This document shows positions 54,522 through 64,000 of a DNA stretch of 64,000 nt, piece after piece. The notes under the pieces were generated by a model. The model saw nothing but the letters and a program-made list of their open reading frames with translations. It had not been told where the DNA came from and ran no database searches. Source of the DNA: Capronia americana (Eukaryota; Ascomycota; Eurotiomycetes; Chaetothyriales; Herpotrichiellaceae); NCBI GenBank assembly GCA_016110215.1, contig JADWQD010000007.1, positions 1 to 64,000 of the forward strand, in the 5' to 3' direction. The position numbers were made by a program, and so were the translations under genes. Position 1 is the first letter of the stretch; each line of letters opens with the position of its first letter.

Positions 54522-56218
54522 GGTGTCTGGCTATGTTTTCTCAACGAGAAATGGTCGGGGGATCTGGATGGCTGATAATAAGGCTGTCCGGATTAGGGGC
54601 TTATGACGTAATCCCCACAATATCGAGAGGCTGCGCAGGAAGATTCCGAAACACTCGCCAGGGATTTGTGAATAGGCGGTAAAATGAGATTTCGGAATCG
54701 TCCGACAGGTCTTCGTCACCCGGAGGAGACTGCGCAGGTCCTATTCAGTGTTTTGCGCGATCGATTTGCTTCAAATCTCGTGGCGTCAGGCGCGACAAGA
54801 CCTGACAATCGGGCCAAAGATCAGGTGATGGAATGCAAATTTCTGATCGCTCAACTCCACACCGTCTTGCTGGTGCGAAATAGCCTGTAGTCGATATGAG
54901 ACTGAGACTGCGCGAGAACTGATCTCAAGTCGAGGATATACCTGAGTTTGTTCGGATTCGAAGTTCTTCTCGTGCTTCAGTATTCGGCGCGTCGTGGATT
55001 GTAGAGGTCGCAACGATAACTGGCGGCGAGTTGAGTGCGACTGGTGAGGCAGAAAGAGCAAGTTGGAGCCCATGCCATCCCTCATATATTCTCTTTACCT
55101 CGATATACACATGGCGAGCCTCAATACCGTGGTGAGTGCCGAGAGTACCTGTGGCATCCTCACGGCGGAAAAGCATTCTGTATTGTGGGGACCGATGTCC
55201 GCCAGAACCAGGCCCACACATACAGTAGGCGGCACATCTGGTTCAGGAACCGAGTTTGACAGCCCATGGCAGCCTTGTACCTTCGTACTCGTACACAGTA
55301 GGGAGCAGAGACGGCAGCTGGGTGAATAGGCGCAATTTCTCCAGCACTGCAACTTTGCCGCTGCCGCGATTCGGAATATTCCTTACAATCTCGTAAGCGA
55401 CGCCGGGTGCGTTAGAAATGGCTTGGCTTCCTTCCGTCTGCCATCAGCGCGCCACCTGTCGTATTAGGATGGGCGATCGGTCGTTCGACCGTGATCTGGG
55501 CAGTTGTCGTGGCAGCTGCACTTCACCAGTGACTGCCGTCATCTTGCCAGCATGCTCCGGCGTCGGACCAGTATTTCCGGATCCTGCTGATTGTTCGTTC
55601 AGAGACATGATGCAGGTTGCACCTCGTGGACTCTGCTGATGTCGCTGGCAACCTCGGACAAACCCCCCGAAGTCGGCCAACCCTCGGTTCCAGTCTTCGG
55701 CAACTGATTTCTCCTCCGGCTTAAAGCTCTCCCCACGCCCCTAGATGGCCCCAAAGTATGATCGAGGACTTCTAGAGCCTGCGCAAGGCGGTTCCACTGA
55801 AGCTGGGGAAGGTCAGAAATATGTACGCAGTAGCTTCGAATCTGCGGGGAATGCACTCCCGGAAGCCACCCCTGATATTCGGGTGCTGTTTCTTGTTAGC
55901 ACTGGCTGGCGCCCCGGATCTACCTCTCGGCGTTCGTTGACCGACTAGAAGACCGAGAGGTGGTCCAGGGGGAGAATGCTGCGTAACAGACGTCGAGGGT
56001 AGCGGTGCATGGAGGAAGCATTTCAGTCACAAGAGGTATTATTGCACACGGGGCTCTTGGACGAGCGCTGGACTTAGGTCTAATCAATATTAATTGAACT
56101 TTTGGGCAAGCAGAGACACTCGGCACAATGGCTCACTATCCTATGGATAGTCTCGAGGAGCGTGCAGTAGATAATAATACTTGCGAATAACCCTCCCATA
56201 GCGCCCATTCCAATACTA
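54522..56218. other. Long intergenic region, no gene seen
   Basis: 1.7 kb between two minus-strand genes. Short frames on both strands have no domains; the part nearest 54522 should be the monooxygenase promoter. Confidence 0.45.
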
Positions 56219-57709
56219 TCAATGCCGGGCGTTGTTGGCACAGCTGAACGGTTTGGTAGTTGTCCCGTTCTTCACCATGCTGAATATACTAGCCCAAGTA
56301 CCGACGCCGAACAAGAGGAGCGCGAAAACGATGTTCATGACATTGACCAAGAAGAGAATCCGCTTGCCAATTGTCCACTTGCGCCACTCGCTGACCTTGT
56401 TCATGTTCATCCAAAACATTCCAGACAGGCCGAAGGTGAACCAGGACGCGAACAGGGCCGACGTGAGGCTCAACAGGTCACCGAAGACAGGTACAGCTTC
56501 AGCGATCAACCAAGCCCCGAACCACGAGAGCGAAACCATGAGCAACCAGATTCTGTATGATGACCAGCCCTTCTGATGCATGAGGTCGTCCTCCCTGTTG
56601 TGCAAGAGTTTGACGTAGAGGAACTTGACGCCGACGTGAGCGTTGACAACACCGGCGATGACGATGGTGGGGATGGCGACACCGTAAGCGATCTTCTTGA
56701 CGACGGTGCTCGCACTGTCCAACGCGGGGCTGGAAACGTTGTTTCCAGCGTAGTAGTACACCACGACCGCGGTAATGATGTACATGGAGATGTCGCTGCA
56801 CTGGAGGAATGCAAGTGCCTTGGGGAAGTCGCGGGGATTCCTCAGCTCGGAAATAAAGGTGAAGAAGGCGACATGCCCAGCATAAGCAAAGACCATGTTG
56901 GACACGGCGTTGAATCCGGCATGGAAGCTGAGGCCTGGCCGGGGCCAGAACCTGACAACGAGGACACCATTAACCATGCCTGGCTTCGTAATAGAAACTC
57001 CGACCATGGTAATCATGACGGCGCCGACAATACTGATGAAACTGGCGATGGAGTAGTACGAGAGATGCTTCAGAGTCCGTGGCAGGGTGAAGAGAAGACT
57101 CAAGACCGTGCCCAGTACCATCCAGAGAATGGTGCAGGCTCCGTGTCCGGTGATGGCGTTCATCATGATGGAAAAGGTCAAGATGTGACTGCCCATGATA
57201 AAGACATAGAACGCAAATTGACCCCAGCCAAGAAGCCGGCCTCCCCATTTGCCAAAGAGTACCTCGCCGGCGCAGCCAAAGGAGTGGATGTGAGGATGGC
57301 GCATCTTAAACTGACCGATGACGAAGCCGGTGTAGGAAGCCATGGCGCCGAGGCAGACAAGCAAGATCAAGCCTGGAACAATGCCCAGATCAGCCATAGC
57401 TCTGGGAAGGGAAAGAATTCCAAGCGAGATTGTTTCGGCGACCATGACCATTCCAGCTTGCCACCAAACCATGCTCTTGTATTCAACACCGCCTTCGATG
57501 CGACTCGCCATGGGATCGTGTTTTTCTGGATCCCCGTTTCCATCCTTGGGGGGAGTTTTGTTGCTGCCATTGTTACCGTCGAACAACGTGTTGCCGGTAA
57601 GGCCAGGACTCAGGTCAGGCATGCCCGAACTGGAGGATGCTTCACTGCTAGGAGAAGTCGCGTTGCCGTTGTGGGCAGGGAGGCCCTGGGGGTTGGGAAG
57701 GTCGTTCAT
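56219..57709 (-). CDS. Amino-acid transporter (AAAP family, Mtr-like)
   Basis: A single frame; ATG 57709 gives 496 residues. The N-terminal 80 residues are cytosolic, Ser/Asn/Gly-rich and polar. Then come about 11 hydrophobic spans beginning with VWWQAGMVMVAETISLGILSLP, the hallmark first helix of the Aa_trans (AAAP) family, and YAGHVAFFTFISELRNP in helix 6. The pattern is that of the Neurospora neutral-amino-acid permease Mtr group (proton-coupled uptake at the plasma membrane), as opposed to vacuolar AVT exporters, though that split is not certain by eye. No introns are needed. It lies 0.5 kb from the GUT2 gene in the same orientation. Confidence 0.9.
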   Translation of the reverse strand: MNDLPNPQGLPAHNGNATSPSSEASSSSGMPDLSPGLTGNTLFDGNNGSNKTPPKDGNGDPEKHDPMASRIEGGVEYKSMVWWQAGMVMVAETISLGILSLPRAMADLGIVPGLILLVCLGAMASYTGFVIGQFKMRHPHIHSFGCAGEVLFGKWGGRLLGWGQFAFYVFIMGSHILTFSIMMNAITGHGACTILWMVLGTVLSLLFTLPRTLKHLSYYSIASFISIVGAVMITMVGVSITKPGMVNGVLVVRFWPRPGLSFHAGFNAVSNMVFAYAGHVAFFTFISELRNPRDFPKALAFLQCSDISMYIITAVVVYYYAGNNVSSPALDSASTVVKKIAYGVAIPTIVIAGVVNAHVGVKFLYVKLLHNREDDLMHQKGWSSYRIWLLMVSLSWFGAWLIAEAVPVFGDLLSLTSALFASWFTFGLSGMFWMNMNKVSEWRKWTIGKRILFLVNVMNIVFALLLFGVGTWASIFSMVKNGTTTKPFSCANNARH

Positions 57710-58246
57710 GGTCAAGAAGACTTAGGGTCGAAGGGGGGATATACGATAGAGCGTATGCTGTGACTGCTCTAAGAATGTCTTGAGAGTAGCCGATGGCTGG
57801 AGCAAAGGGTCAAGGAAGGGGTGCCGGCTCTCCCCAAGGATGGATGTGTGAAGGATAAGAGCTTGGACAGAATAGACCTGAGGAAGACAAAAAAAACGGC
57901 CAGAAGGGGCAGCGGCGCTCCTTCTTGTAGAAATCTGCACGAGGACCTGCAGCGTTCGCAAGGCAAGAGCCATAGGGAGCTTTGCTGGGCTGGACGGCGT
58001 TTGAGCTTTGGTCAAGCGCTATCCTGAGACAGCTCAAAAAGCCAAACATATTCTTGCGCAGATATAGCTGCGTTGAATCAGGGTACAGGCCCGTAACTGG
58101 CTCCGCTCGAACATGGCTGGCTCTGTGCTTGTTGTTCCATAGCGAAGCGTCGTGACGAGGAAGGTTGACCAACCAGCGTTGACGTTTTCGAAGCTTGAGC
58201 CTCTGACAAGAAATAGGAAGGCTGCGCTGTGCCGGCAGAGGTAAAC
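57710..58246. other. Intergenic, no gene seen
   Basis: 537 bp between the AAAP transporter and GUT2, which should hold the transporter promoter and GUT2 3' flank. Confidence 0.45.
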
Positions 58247-60535
58247 TTATTTATTGGCCGGGGATTCTGTTCCGATGACAGGATTGTGCCCGGACATCAA
58301 CTTGGAGTCGCTTTCGAGGGTGTCCGCTGGACCATCTGAACTCTCGTTAGGACTTTTCTTGGTTGACCATGGAACGTTGCACATACCGTATCTCGAATAC
58401 AGCTTTCGCTCATACTCATCAGTAAATCCAGCTTTTCCGGTCTCGACATCTTTCCGTGAGACACCTAACTTGCTTTTCGGGAGACCCATCGAAGCCAGGA
58501 AGCTGACACTTTCTCTCCACTCCAGATCTTTCCTCTTGTTGTCCCACTTCAGTTCTTCCGCCATCAAGTCGATGACTCTGGGCAGTGCTTCCAGCGCGGC
58601 CTGAGCGTTCAAGAACGCCAGTCGGGTCCTTCGGGCGATCACGTCCACGGCTCGTTGGGCGAATTCATGTCTGACGGCATACCGAACCTCTCCGTCGACG
58701 AATGGATACAGTGCGGAGATACGCTTGCCTCGAACCGGATATCTTTCATCGGTCGGACTCGAGAGCGCCGCCACTGTCCACGCACGGTCCCCATACGACT
58801 CAGCTAGATGCTTGGCAACCTCCGTCTCGAGGCCAAAATGCTGAATCAAGTTGATAAAAAGAGTCTTAGAAAAGCCGTGTGCACCCACAAGGCGGACCTG
58901 GTGAGTTTGGCATCTGCCATCCAGAGGAGCAGCGTCGTCGATTTTCTCGGTGCCGCTGATCCGTGTGGGGGTCGTTAATGGCCTTGTCTGCAAGGTGAAC
59001 TGCTCGATGGCCTCGTCGACCGCATCTTCTGCCATTTGGCGATACGTCGTCCATTTGCCACCAGCACAAGTGAGTAGCCCCGATGGCGACACGGTCACCA
59101 AGTGATTTCGAACTAGCGACTCGGTATTCTTGGCCTTCGGATCCTTGACCAAGGGTCGAATACCAGACCAAGCAGCAAGTACATCCCCTCGTCGAACGTT
59201 GATGTCAGGGGACAAATACCCTTTGATCTCGTTCAAGATCCAGCCAATCTCGTCCTCTCCAGCGATAGGATGCTGAGTGATGTTGCAAGCGGCATCGGTG
59301 GTCCCAGCAATGGTATTCCCCTGCCACGGTAGGAAAAAGATAACTCTGCCATCTGATGTTGACGGATCGATCAAGCCCATAGAGTTCTTCTGTGGGCTGT
59401 AATAGCCCGGAAGCACTATATGGACCCCGGAGCTAGGAGCGACTATTTCCTGCACGGTATGATCGTCCATCTTTCGGATCGAGTCGCAGAAAGGACCAGT
59501 CGCGTTGATGACACCCTTGGCGCGGATCGTAATGGGTGCTGTGGGTTTACCATTCTTGTCAGCAATCACATCTCGAACCACAGCCCCGTTCAGTTTCCCG
59601 GCCTCATCTTTTGTCAAGCTGGTGACCTCCATGTGGTTGACCACAGTTGCGCCGTACAATGCCGCCGTAGCTGCAATCGACACGTTCATGCGGCTGTCAT
59701 TGTGCGCACCGTCATAGTAAACCAGCGCCCCAACCAAGTTCTCCTTCTTAAGCATCGGAAACGCGTCCAAAGCCTTGCTCTTGGTCAAGAAGTAACTTGT
59801 CTCGATGCCTTCACTCCCTGCCAGCCAGTCGTACATCTTTGTGCCTGCCCAGAAATAAGGTGCTTGCCACCATTTCTGCAGGGGGATCATGATGGGAAGC
59901 CAGGTTGACAGGTGAGGGGCCGTGTCGAGGAAGTACTTCCTCTCCCGCAGGGCTTCTTTGACCAAGGCGTACTGGTTGTAATCAAGTTCCCAAACCGCCT
60001 TTTCAAGATACCGGACACCGCCGTGAACGAGTTTTGTGCTCTTGCTACTTGTTCCCGCGGCAAAATCATCGCGCTCAACCAGGGCAACTTTGAGTCCACG
60101 TGTAGCAGCATCGAGGGCAATGCCGGAGCCTGTGGCGCCTCCTCCAATGACCAGGAGATCGTATGGCTCACCTGCGGCCTGTTCCGCAGGTAAAATCCTG
60201 TCTCTTTCGTCGCTCGTTGCGCCTCTCAAGCGGTCAAAGCTATTCCTCAATTGTTGGGTGATGGGGATTTCCGTGGCTCCTCCCACAAGTCCACCGCTTT
60301 TCCTCAGGTCGGAGATTTGATCAGCACGAGACTTGATGAGAGGAAACGTCGGAGGGATGATGGTGCCATCTTCCGTTCGAGGGACAGGGACAATGGCTCC
60401 CTGTGAGCCCGGGACGTTTATGGGACGGTAAGAGAGGTAGAAAATGGTCCCGCCGACCCCAGCGACGGCGGCAGTGGAATAGAGGAGGGGCCTGACAAGG
60501 CGACGGGCGGAAAAGGTGCGTCCGGCAGAGGCCAT
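58247..60535 (-). CDS. GUT2: Mitochondrial FAD glycerol-3-phosphate dehydrogenase
   Basis: A single frame of 762 residues from ATG 60535. Residues 1-20 are basic (presequence), followed by a hydrophobic segment (about 21-40, anchor). The FAD fold has DLLVIGGGATGSGIALDAA and the family signatures GTSSKSTKLVHGGVRYLE and LTCAGGKWTTYRQMAEDA. It oxidises glycerol-3-phosphate to dihydroxyacetone phosphate and passes electrons to ubiquinone from the outer face of the inner membrane, closing the glycerol-phosphate shuttle and allowing growth on glycerol. The C-terminal tail (about 715-762) is polar and extra relative to yeast. No splice sites are needed. Confidence 0.95.
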   Translation of the reverse strand: MASAGRTFSARRLVRPLLYSTAAVAGVGGTIFYLSYRPINVPGSQGAIVPVPRTEDGTIIPPTFPLIKSRADQISDLRKSGGLVGGATEIPITQQLRNSFDRLRGATSDERDRILPAEQAAGEPYDLLVIGGGATGSGIALDAATRGLKVALVERDDFAAGTSSKSTKLVHGGVRYLEKAVWELDYNQYALVKEALRERKYFLDTAPHLSTWLPIMIPLQKWWQAPYFWAGTKMYDWLAGSEGIETSYFLTKSKALDAFPMLKKENLVGALVYYDGAHNDSRMNVSIAATAALYGATVVNHMEVTSLTKDEAGKLNGAVVRDVIADKNGKPTAPITIRAKGVINATGPFCDSIRKMDDHTVQEIVAPSSGVHIVLPGYYSPQKNSMGLIDPSTSDGRVIFFLPWQGNTIAGTTDAACNITQHPIAGEDEIGWILNEIKGYLSPDINVRRGDVLAAWSGIRPLVKDPKAKNTESLVRNHLVTVSPSGLLTCAGGKWTTYRQMAEDAVDEAIEQFTLQTRPLTTPTRISGTEKIDDAAPLDGRCQTHQVRLVGAHGFSKTLFINLIQHFGLETEVAKHLAESYGDRAWTVAALSSPTDERYPVRGKRISALYPFVDGEVRYAVRHEFAQRAVDVIARRTRLAFLNAQAALEALPRVIDLMAEELKWDNKRKDLEWRESVSFLASMGLPKSKLGVSRKDVETGKAGFTDEYERKLYSRYGMCNVPWSTKKSPNESSDGPADTLESDSKLMSGHNPVIGTESPANK

Positions 60536-61553
60536 GGGTTGTGGTAGGGAGAGGATGAGTCTCGCCCGAATCGCGCGTCAGACTTCGAAACGATCGACCG
60601 TGGCAGCGTTCGTGATCAGGGCGGGCTTCTTGCGCTGAAAATCATTCCTCCCACAGTGCCATCATCCCCAATTGGCAATCCTGAGGCTGTGAAATGTGGT
60701 GATTCAAGACCTCGGAGGCTTAAACCCGGCCGGAATTGCGGCCGAATTGGTCGAGGTGAGTTTGAACTGAAGGTCTGCTGAGCGCAGGGTCAACTCAGGC
60801 GCTACGAAGATGCAACAACGTCTTGGACGAGGCGAGACGGGATAGGAGTGCCCTGAGGCAAACATAAACACAGTGTCGAGGAGTTGGGTGTTTAGGGATG
60901 TCAACTTACGGAAAGAAGGATCCCTTCCCGCGCTGGCTGATGCCGCTGGAGGGAGGTGGGTGTCGACCTGAAGCCCGGCTGCAGTTCGTCGTCATATTGA
61001 TGGCACGCACATTGGCCGTATGCATTTCGGTGGCAGATGGCCGAATCGAGGGCACGTGTGTGCGCAACGGACAAGGTCAGTGGTTGAGTTAAGCGTGGGG
61101 CGAGCTTGCACCTAGCAAACCGCGGCGTTGGCTCAAGCCTGTGGCCGCACTATTGGGTGCCCCAGGGGACCCCATGGCGTCTCCTCGGGGAGGCGGAGCG
61201 AGATCACGAGCCCCCAAGCCCCGTGACCAGCTTAGGCACGAAGGTTAAATCGCACATGTGAAGCAATTGAGAGATGGGGCCGAGGACGTTAGAAGAGACA
61301 GCATGTGCCTTTTCATGCTACAGAAGCTCGTATCGATGCTTGTGAATATGCTATGTCCATCCAGCTCTGCTGGCTGACTGGATTTTTGGATTCATGGGCT
61401 GAGATGCTCAGTAACCGGCCACAAATCAGGACTCAGATCCAACTTTTGGTGATGAAGTCAAGTTCGCCTCGGACCGCTCAGTCGTGAGTTGTGGTCATGC
61501 AATAGATTCCAATTTTTGTCCAAACTGCCACCGGTGCCCACCAGGATCGCAAA
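60536..61553. other. Intergenic, no gene seen
   Basis: 1.02 kb between GUT2 (start) and the 3' end of the LEU4-type gene. Short frames lack domains. The part near 60536-60900 should hold the GUT2 promoter. Confidence 0.45.
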
Positions 61554-63777
61554 TCAGGGCTTTTCTGCGTGCCCATTGACCACCTGCTCGGCCTTCTTCT
61601 CCAAGAGGTCAAAATCTATCTTCCTGGCTGGGACGCTGTCGGCATGTGCTTCCATGTTCAATTTGGATGGAGTCGTGGCTGCATCACTGGCCTCTCCTGC
61701 CGTCGTCGACGTCCGCAAGGGACTGCCCGGACTGTCTGGTCCGTTGAGGTTTAAGCGCTCTAGGGCTTCGAGCTCGGCTTCAGAGAACTGGCGCAAATGC
61801 TTGGGTCGGAAAGGGACGGGCGTTGAGACGCGCGAGGTTAGGAACTGTGGTCAATGTTAGCCCTGATAACAGGAAAGGTCAAGTCAACCAACGGTGCAGG
61901 AATCAAACATACCGAGCTCGCCGCGCTCAACAACGCAATTAAACTGGCTTGGACCACATCCTCATGAATGCCCACGCCCCAGACTTTCTCATTCGAACTG
62001 CTTGCCGTACACTCTATGTACGTCGCGGCTTTCACTTCTCTACCCTCTCCGATTGCGTGTTCCTTGTAATCCGCGACGTCGAGGTCGATGCCGAGGGAAT
62101 GCAAAGCGTTTGCAAGTGAGGAGATTGCGCCGTTTCCCACCCCCACAATAGGATGTTGAACACCGTCGATGGCAATTATACCGGCAAATTGGCGCTTCGC
62201 GGCTGAGGTATTCTGTGCGGGCGCTTGGGTCTGGGGCGGTTGACCACGAGAGGATTTTTGCGGAGCAGGGGAAGACGTGCGCACGGCTGTGATGTTGTAA
62301 TCGATGAGCGTGAAGCGCGGGTTCTCTTTTAGATGGTAAGATTGCTCGAACAGGGCTTGGATCTCGCGGGGCAGGAGTTCTCGCCCTTTGGCGTCGGCTT
62401 CCTTCTGTACAATCTTGCTGAATGCCACTTGAAGCCCGCGGGGCAGGTCGAGTTCCAGACTCCGTTGGATGATCCAGGCGACGCCTCCTTTGCCGGATTG
62501 TGAGTTAACGCGGATGACTGCCTCGTAGGTCCGGCCAATGTCTTGCGGGTCGAGGGGGAGGTAGGGCAATTCCCAGGGATCTTCGGGTCCTCGCCCCTCT
62601 TTCTTGCGGACCTGAAACCCTTTCTTGATGGCGTCTTGGTGCGAGCCGCTGAACGCGCAGACGACTAACTGCCCGCCGTACGGCCAGCGCTCATTGACGG
62701 GGATTTTCGTTGACTCCTCACACACGCGGATCACTTTGTTGATGTCGCTGAAGTCGATATTCGGCCAGATTCCCTGGGTGTACAGGTTCAACGCCAAGGT
62801 AACTAGATCAACATTTCCCGTCCGCTCGCCGTTGCCGAACAAAGTGCCCTCGACCCGATCTGCGCCAGCCATCTGTGCCAATTCCGCAGCCGCAACAGCG
62901 CAACCTCGATCATTGTGAGGATGAACCGAGACGCAGAACGTCTCGCGCTCAGTCATATGTGTGCAGAAGTATTCCACCTGATCGGCGAAGATGTTGGGGG
63001 TGGCCATTTCGACCGTCGCGGGTAGGTTGAAGATTATCTTCGAGTCTTTGGTCGGGCCCCAGGCTTCCTTGACAGCTTCGCATACTCGTACCGCAAATTC
63101 GGGCGAGGTATCTGAGAAGGTCTCTGGGCTGAACTCATAAAGCCATTCCGTTCCCGCATGGCTGGGGTCGTCTTTCGTAATGGATCTGGCGAACCTGGTG
63201 CACTTGACCGCCAAGGCCAGAGTCTCGTCCTCGGTCATGCCAAACACAATCCTGCGGAAGCATTCGCTCGTCGCAAGGTATAAATGCAGAATTGCCTTTT
63301 TTGCTCCTCTCAGAGATTCCACTGTTCGTCGAATGAAGTCTTCGCGGCAAGGCGACAAAACTTGCAGGTATACGTCGTCGGGGACAACACCGGGGGTCTC
63401 GACCAGGCTTCGCGTAAAATCGTAGTCGGTCTGTGATGCGGAGGGAAAGGAGACCTCGATCTCCTTGTAGCCGAGTTCGACGAGCATCTTGAAGAAGCGC
63501 AGCTTCTGTTCACCATCCTAGACTTGATGTCAGTTTCGACGCCAGTATTCCCCTTCCTGGAGCTGCATACCATAGGGTCGACCAAGCTTTGGTTTCCATC
63601 TCGCAGATCAGTAGCGAGCCAGCGTGGGGGCTTGTCGTTGGTTCTCGAGGGCCATTGTCGGTTGGGCAAGTCAAGTGGCTTGAACTTGCGATATTTCTTC
63701 CACGGCTCACGGAGCCTGTGGGCATGTCAGCAAATACAGCCGGAGCGGTTCACAGTGGCCTTGACATACATAGGCAT
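61554..63777 (-). CDS. LEU4: 2-isopropylmalate synthase (LEU4 type)
   Basis: Four exons: 63777-63770 (ATGCCTAT), 63715-63571, 63517-61913 and 61844-61554, giving 682 residues. Joins restore MPM-LREPWKKYRKF and SLVDPM-DGEQKLRFF. The HMGL-like domain has the metal/substrate motifs LRDGNQ, HPHNDRG and NGERTGN; a Pro/Gln-rich linker (about 450-480) leads to the LeuA regulatory (leucine-binding) domain with GVGNGAISSLANAL. It condenses acetyl-CoA with 2-oxoisovalerate, the first step of leucine synthesis, and is normally inhibited by leucine. The last exon adds a 96-residue tail after the regulatory domain, longer than in yeast Leu4 (619 residues). No extended targeting peptide precedes the start. 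Confidence 0.93.
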
Positions 63778-64000
63778 ATTGCAGAAGCCTCCTCGAGTGT
63801 TATTCTTCACCAGCAAATATCTCGAAGACTGAATGTCCAAGTCACTGCGGAGTGCTGGCGGCGCTTAGCCCGAGCCAGTGATGCCTTCGTAGGGATTTCG
63901 AGTGGTTCTGGAGCCGGCCAAATCAAGATGAGGAAAATGCAAGAAAGAAACGGTGGGAAAAGCAGTCCTGCTATGCTTAAAGTGAGAAGTATGAGTCAAC
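63778..64000. promoter_or_regulatory. Upstream region of the LEU4-type gene
   Basis: The first 223 bp upstream of the start codon; it runs off the window. No Leu3-type CCGG-N4-CCGG site was recognised in it. Confidence 0.3.

Noticed and set aside
56576..57763. 395-codon plus-strand frame opposite the amino-acid transporter
   Set aside because: Antisense shadow of the transporter caused by its codon bias; the product is hydrophilic with no domain.

Overview
This window is nuclear DNA of a filamentous ascomycete (Pezizomycotina). The evidence is short introns (mostly about 50-100 bp) with GTANGT-like donors and CTRAY branch sites, a four-intron eEF1A gene, and ascomycete-type genes such as palA/RIM20, haspin, a fungal annexin-like protein, DHA2 transporters and Zn-cluster-less fungal transcription-factor-domain proteins. 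A Eurotiomycete (for example a black-yeast relative) would fit, but the sequence read by eye does not settle the class. I see no plasmid, prophage, CRISPR array, rRNA or tRNA gene, or intact transposon.

Layout. 0.6-10.2 kb: a secreted Vps62-family protein; a small intron-split COX7-type cytochrome oxidase subunit divergent from a mitochondrial helical-repeat protein; haspin kinase; an equilibrative nucleoside transporter. 10.2-14.4 kb: gene-poor, with one small signal-anchored membrane protein and a zone of minisatellites and microsatellites. 14.4-26.4 kb: housekeeping, with an MCP2-type ABC1 kinase, an annexin-like protein, a short-chain dehydrogenase with a GC-AG intron, eEF1A, Pol III subunit RPC11 and an ankyrin protein. 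26.8-39.6 kb: a DHA2 transporter, a medium-chain reductase, an unrecognised 771-residue protein, a ferric reductase, a tentative small membrane protein and a class II aldolase. 40.2-42.7 kb: palA/RIM20. 43.7-54.5 kb: two paralogous fungal transcription-factor-domain genes flanking a bZIP gene, then dihydroorotase and a convergent FAD monooxygenase. 56.2-63.8 kb: an amino-acid transporter, mitochondrial glycerol-3-phosphate dehydrogenase and 2-isopropylmalate synthase.

Most genes look like independent housekeeping loci with head-to-head or head-to-tail spacing. The part that looks most like a dedicated system is 43.7-49.7 kb: two regulator paralogs whose second and third exons have exactly the same lengths (487 and 775 bp) enclose a bZIP regulator that is divergent from one of them. 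What it controls is not visible.

Several genes have coding starts in first exons of only 5-18 bp (eEF1A, PalA, LEU4, RPC11, ankyrin protein), so open-reading-frame starts are misleading here. Splice sites given below were read by eye from donor, branch and acceptor motifs and from reading-frame continuity; none is confirmed by transcripts.
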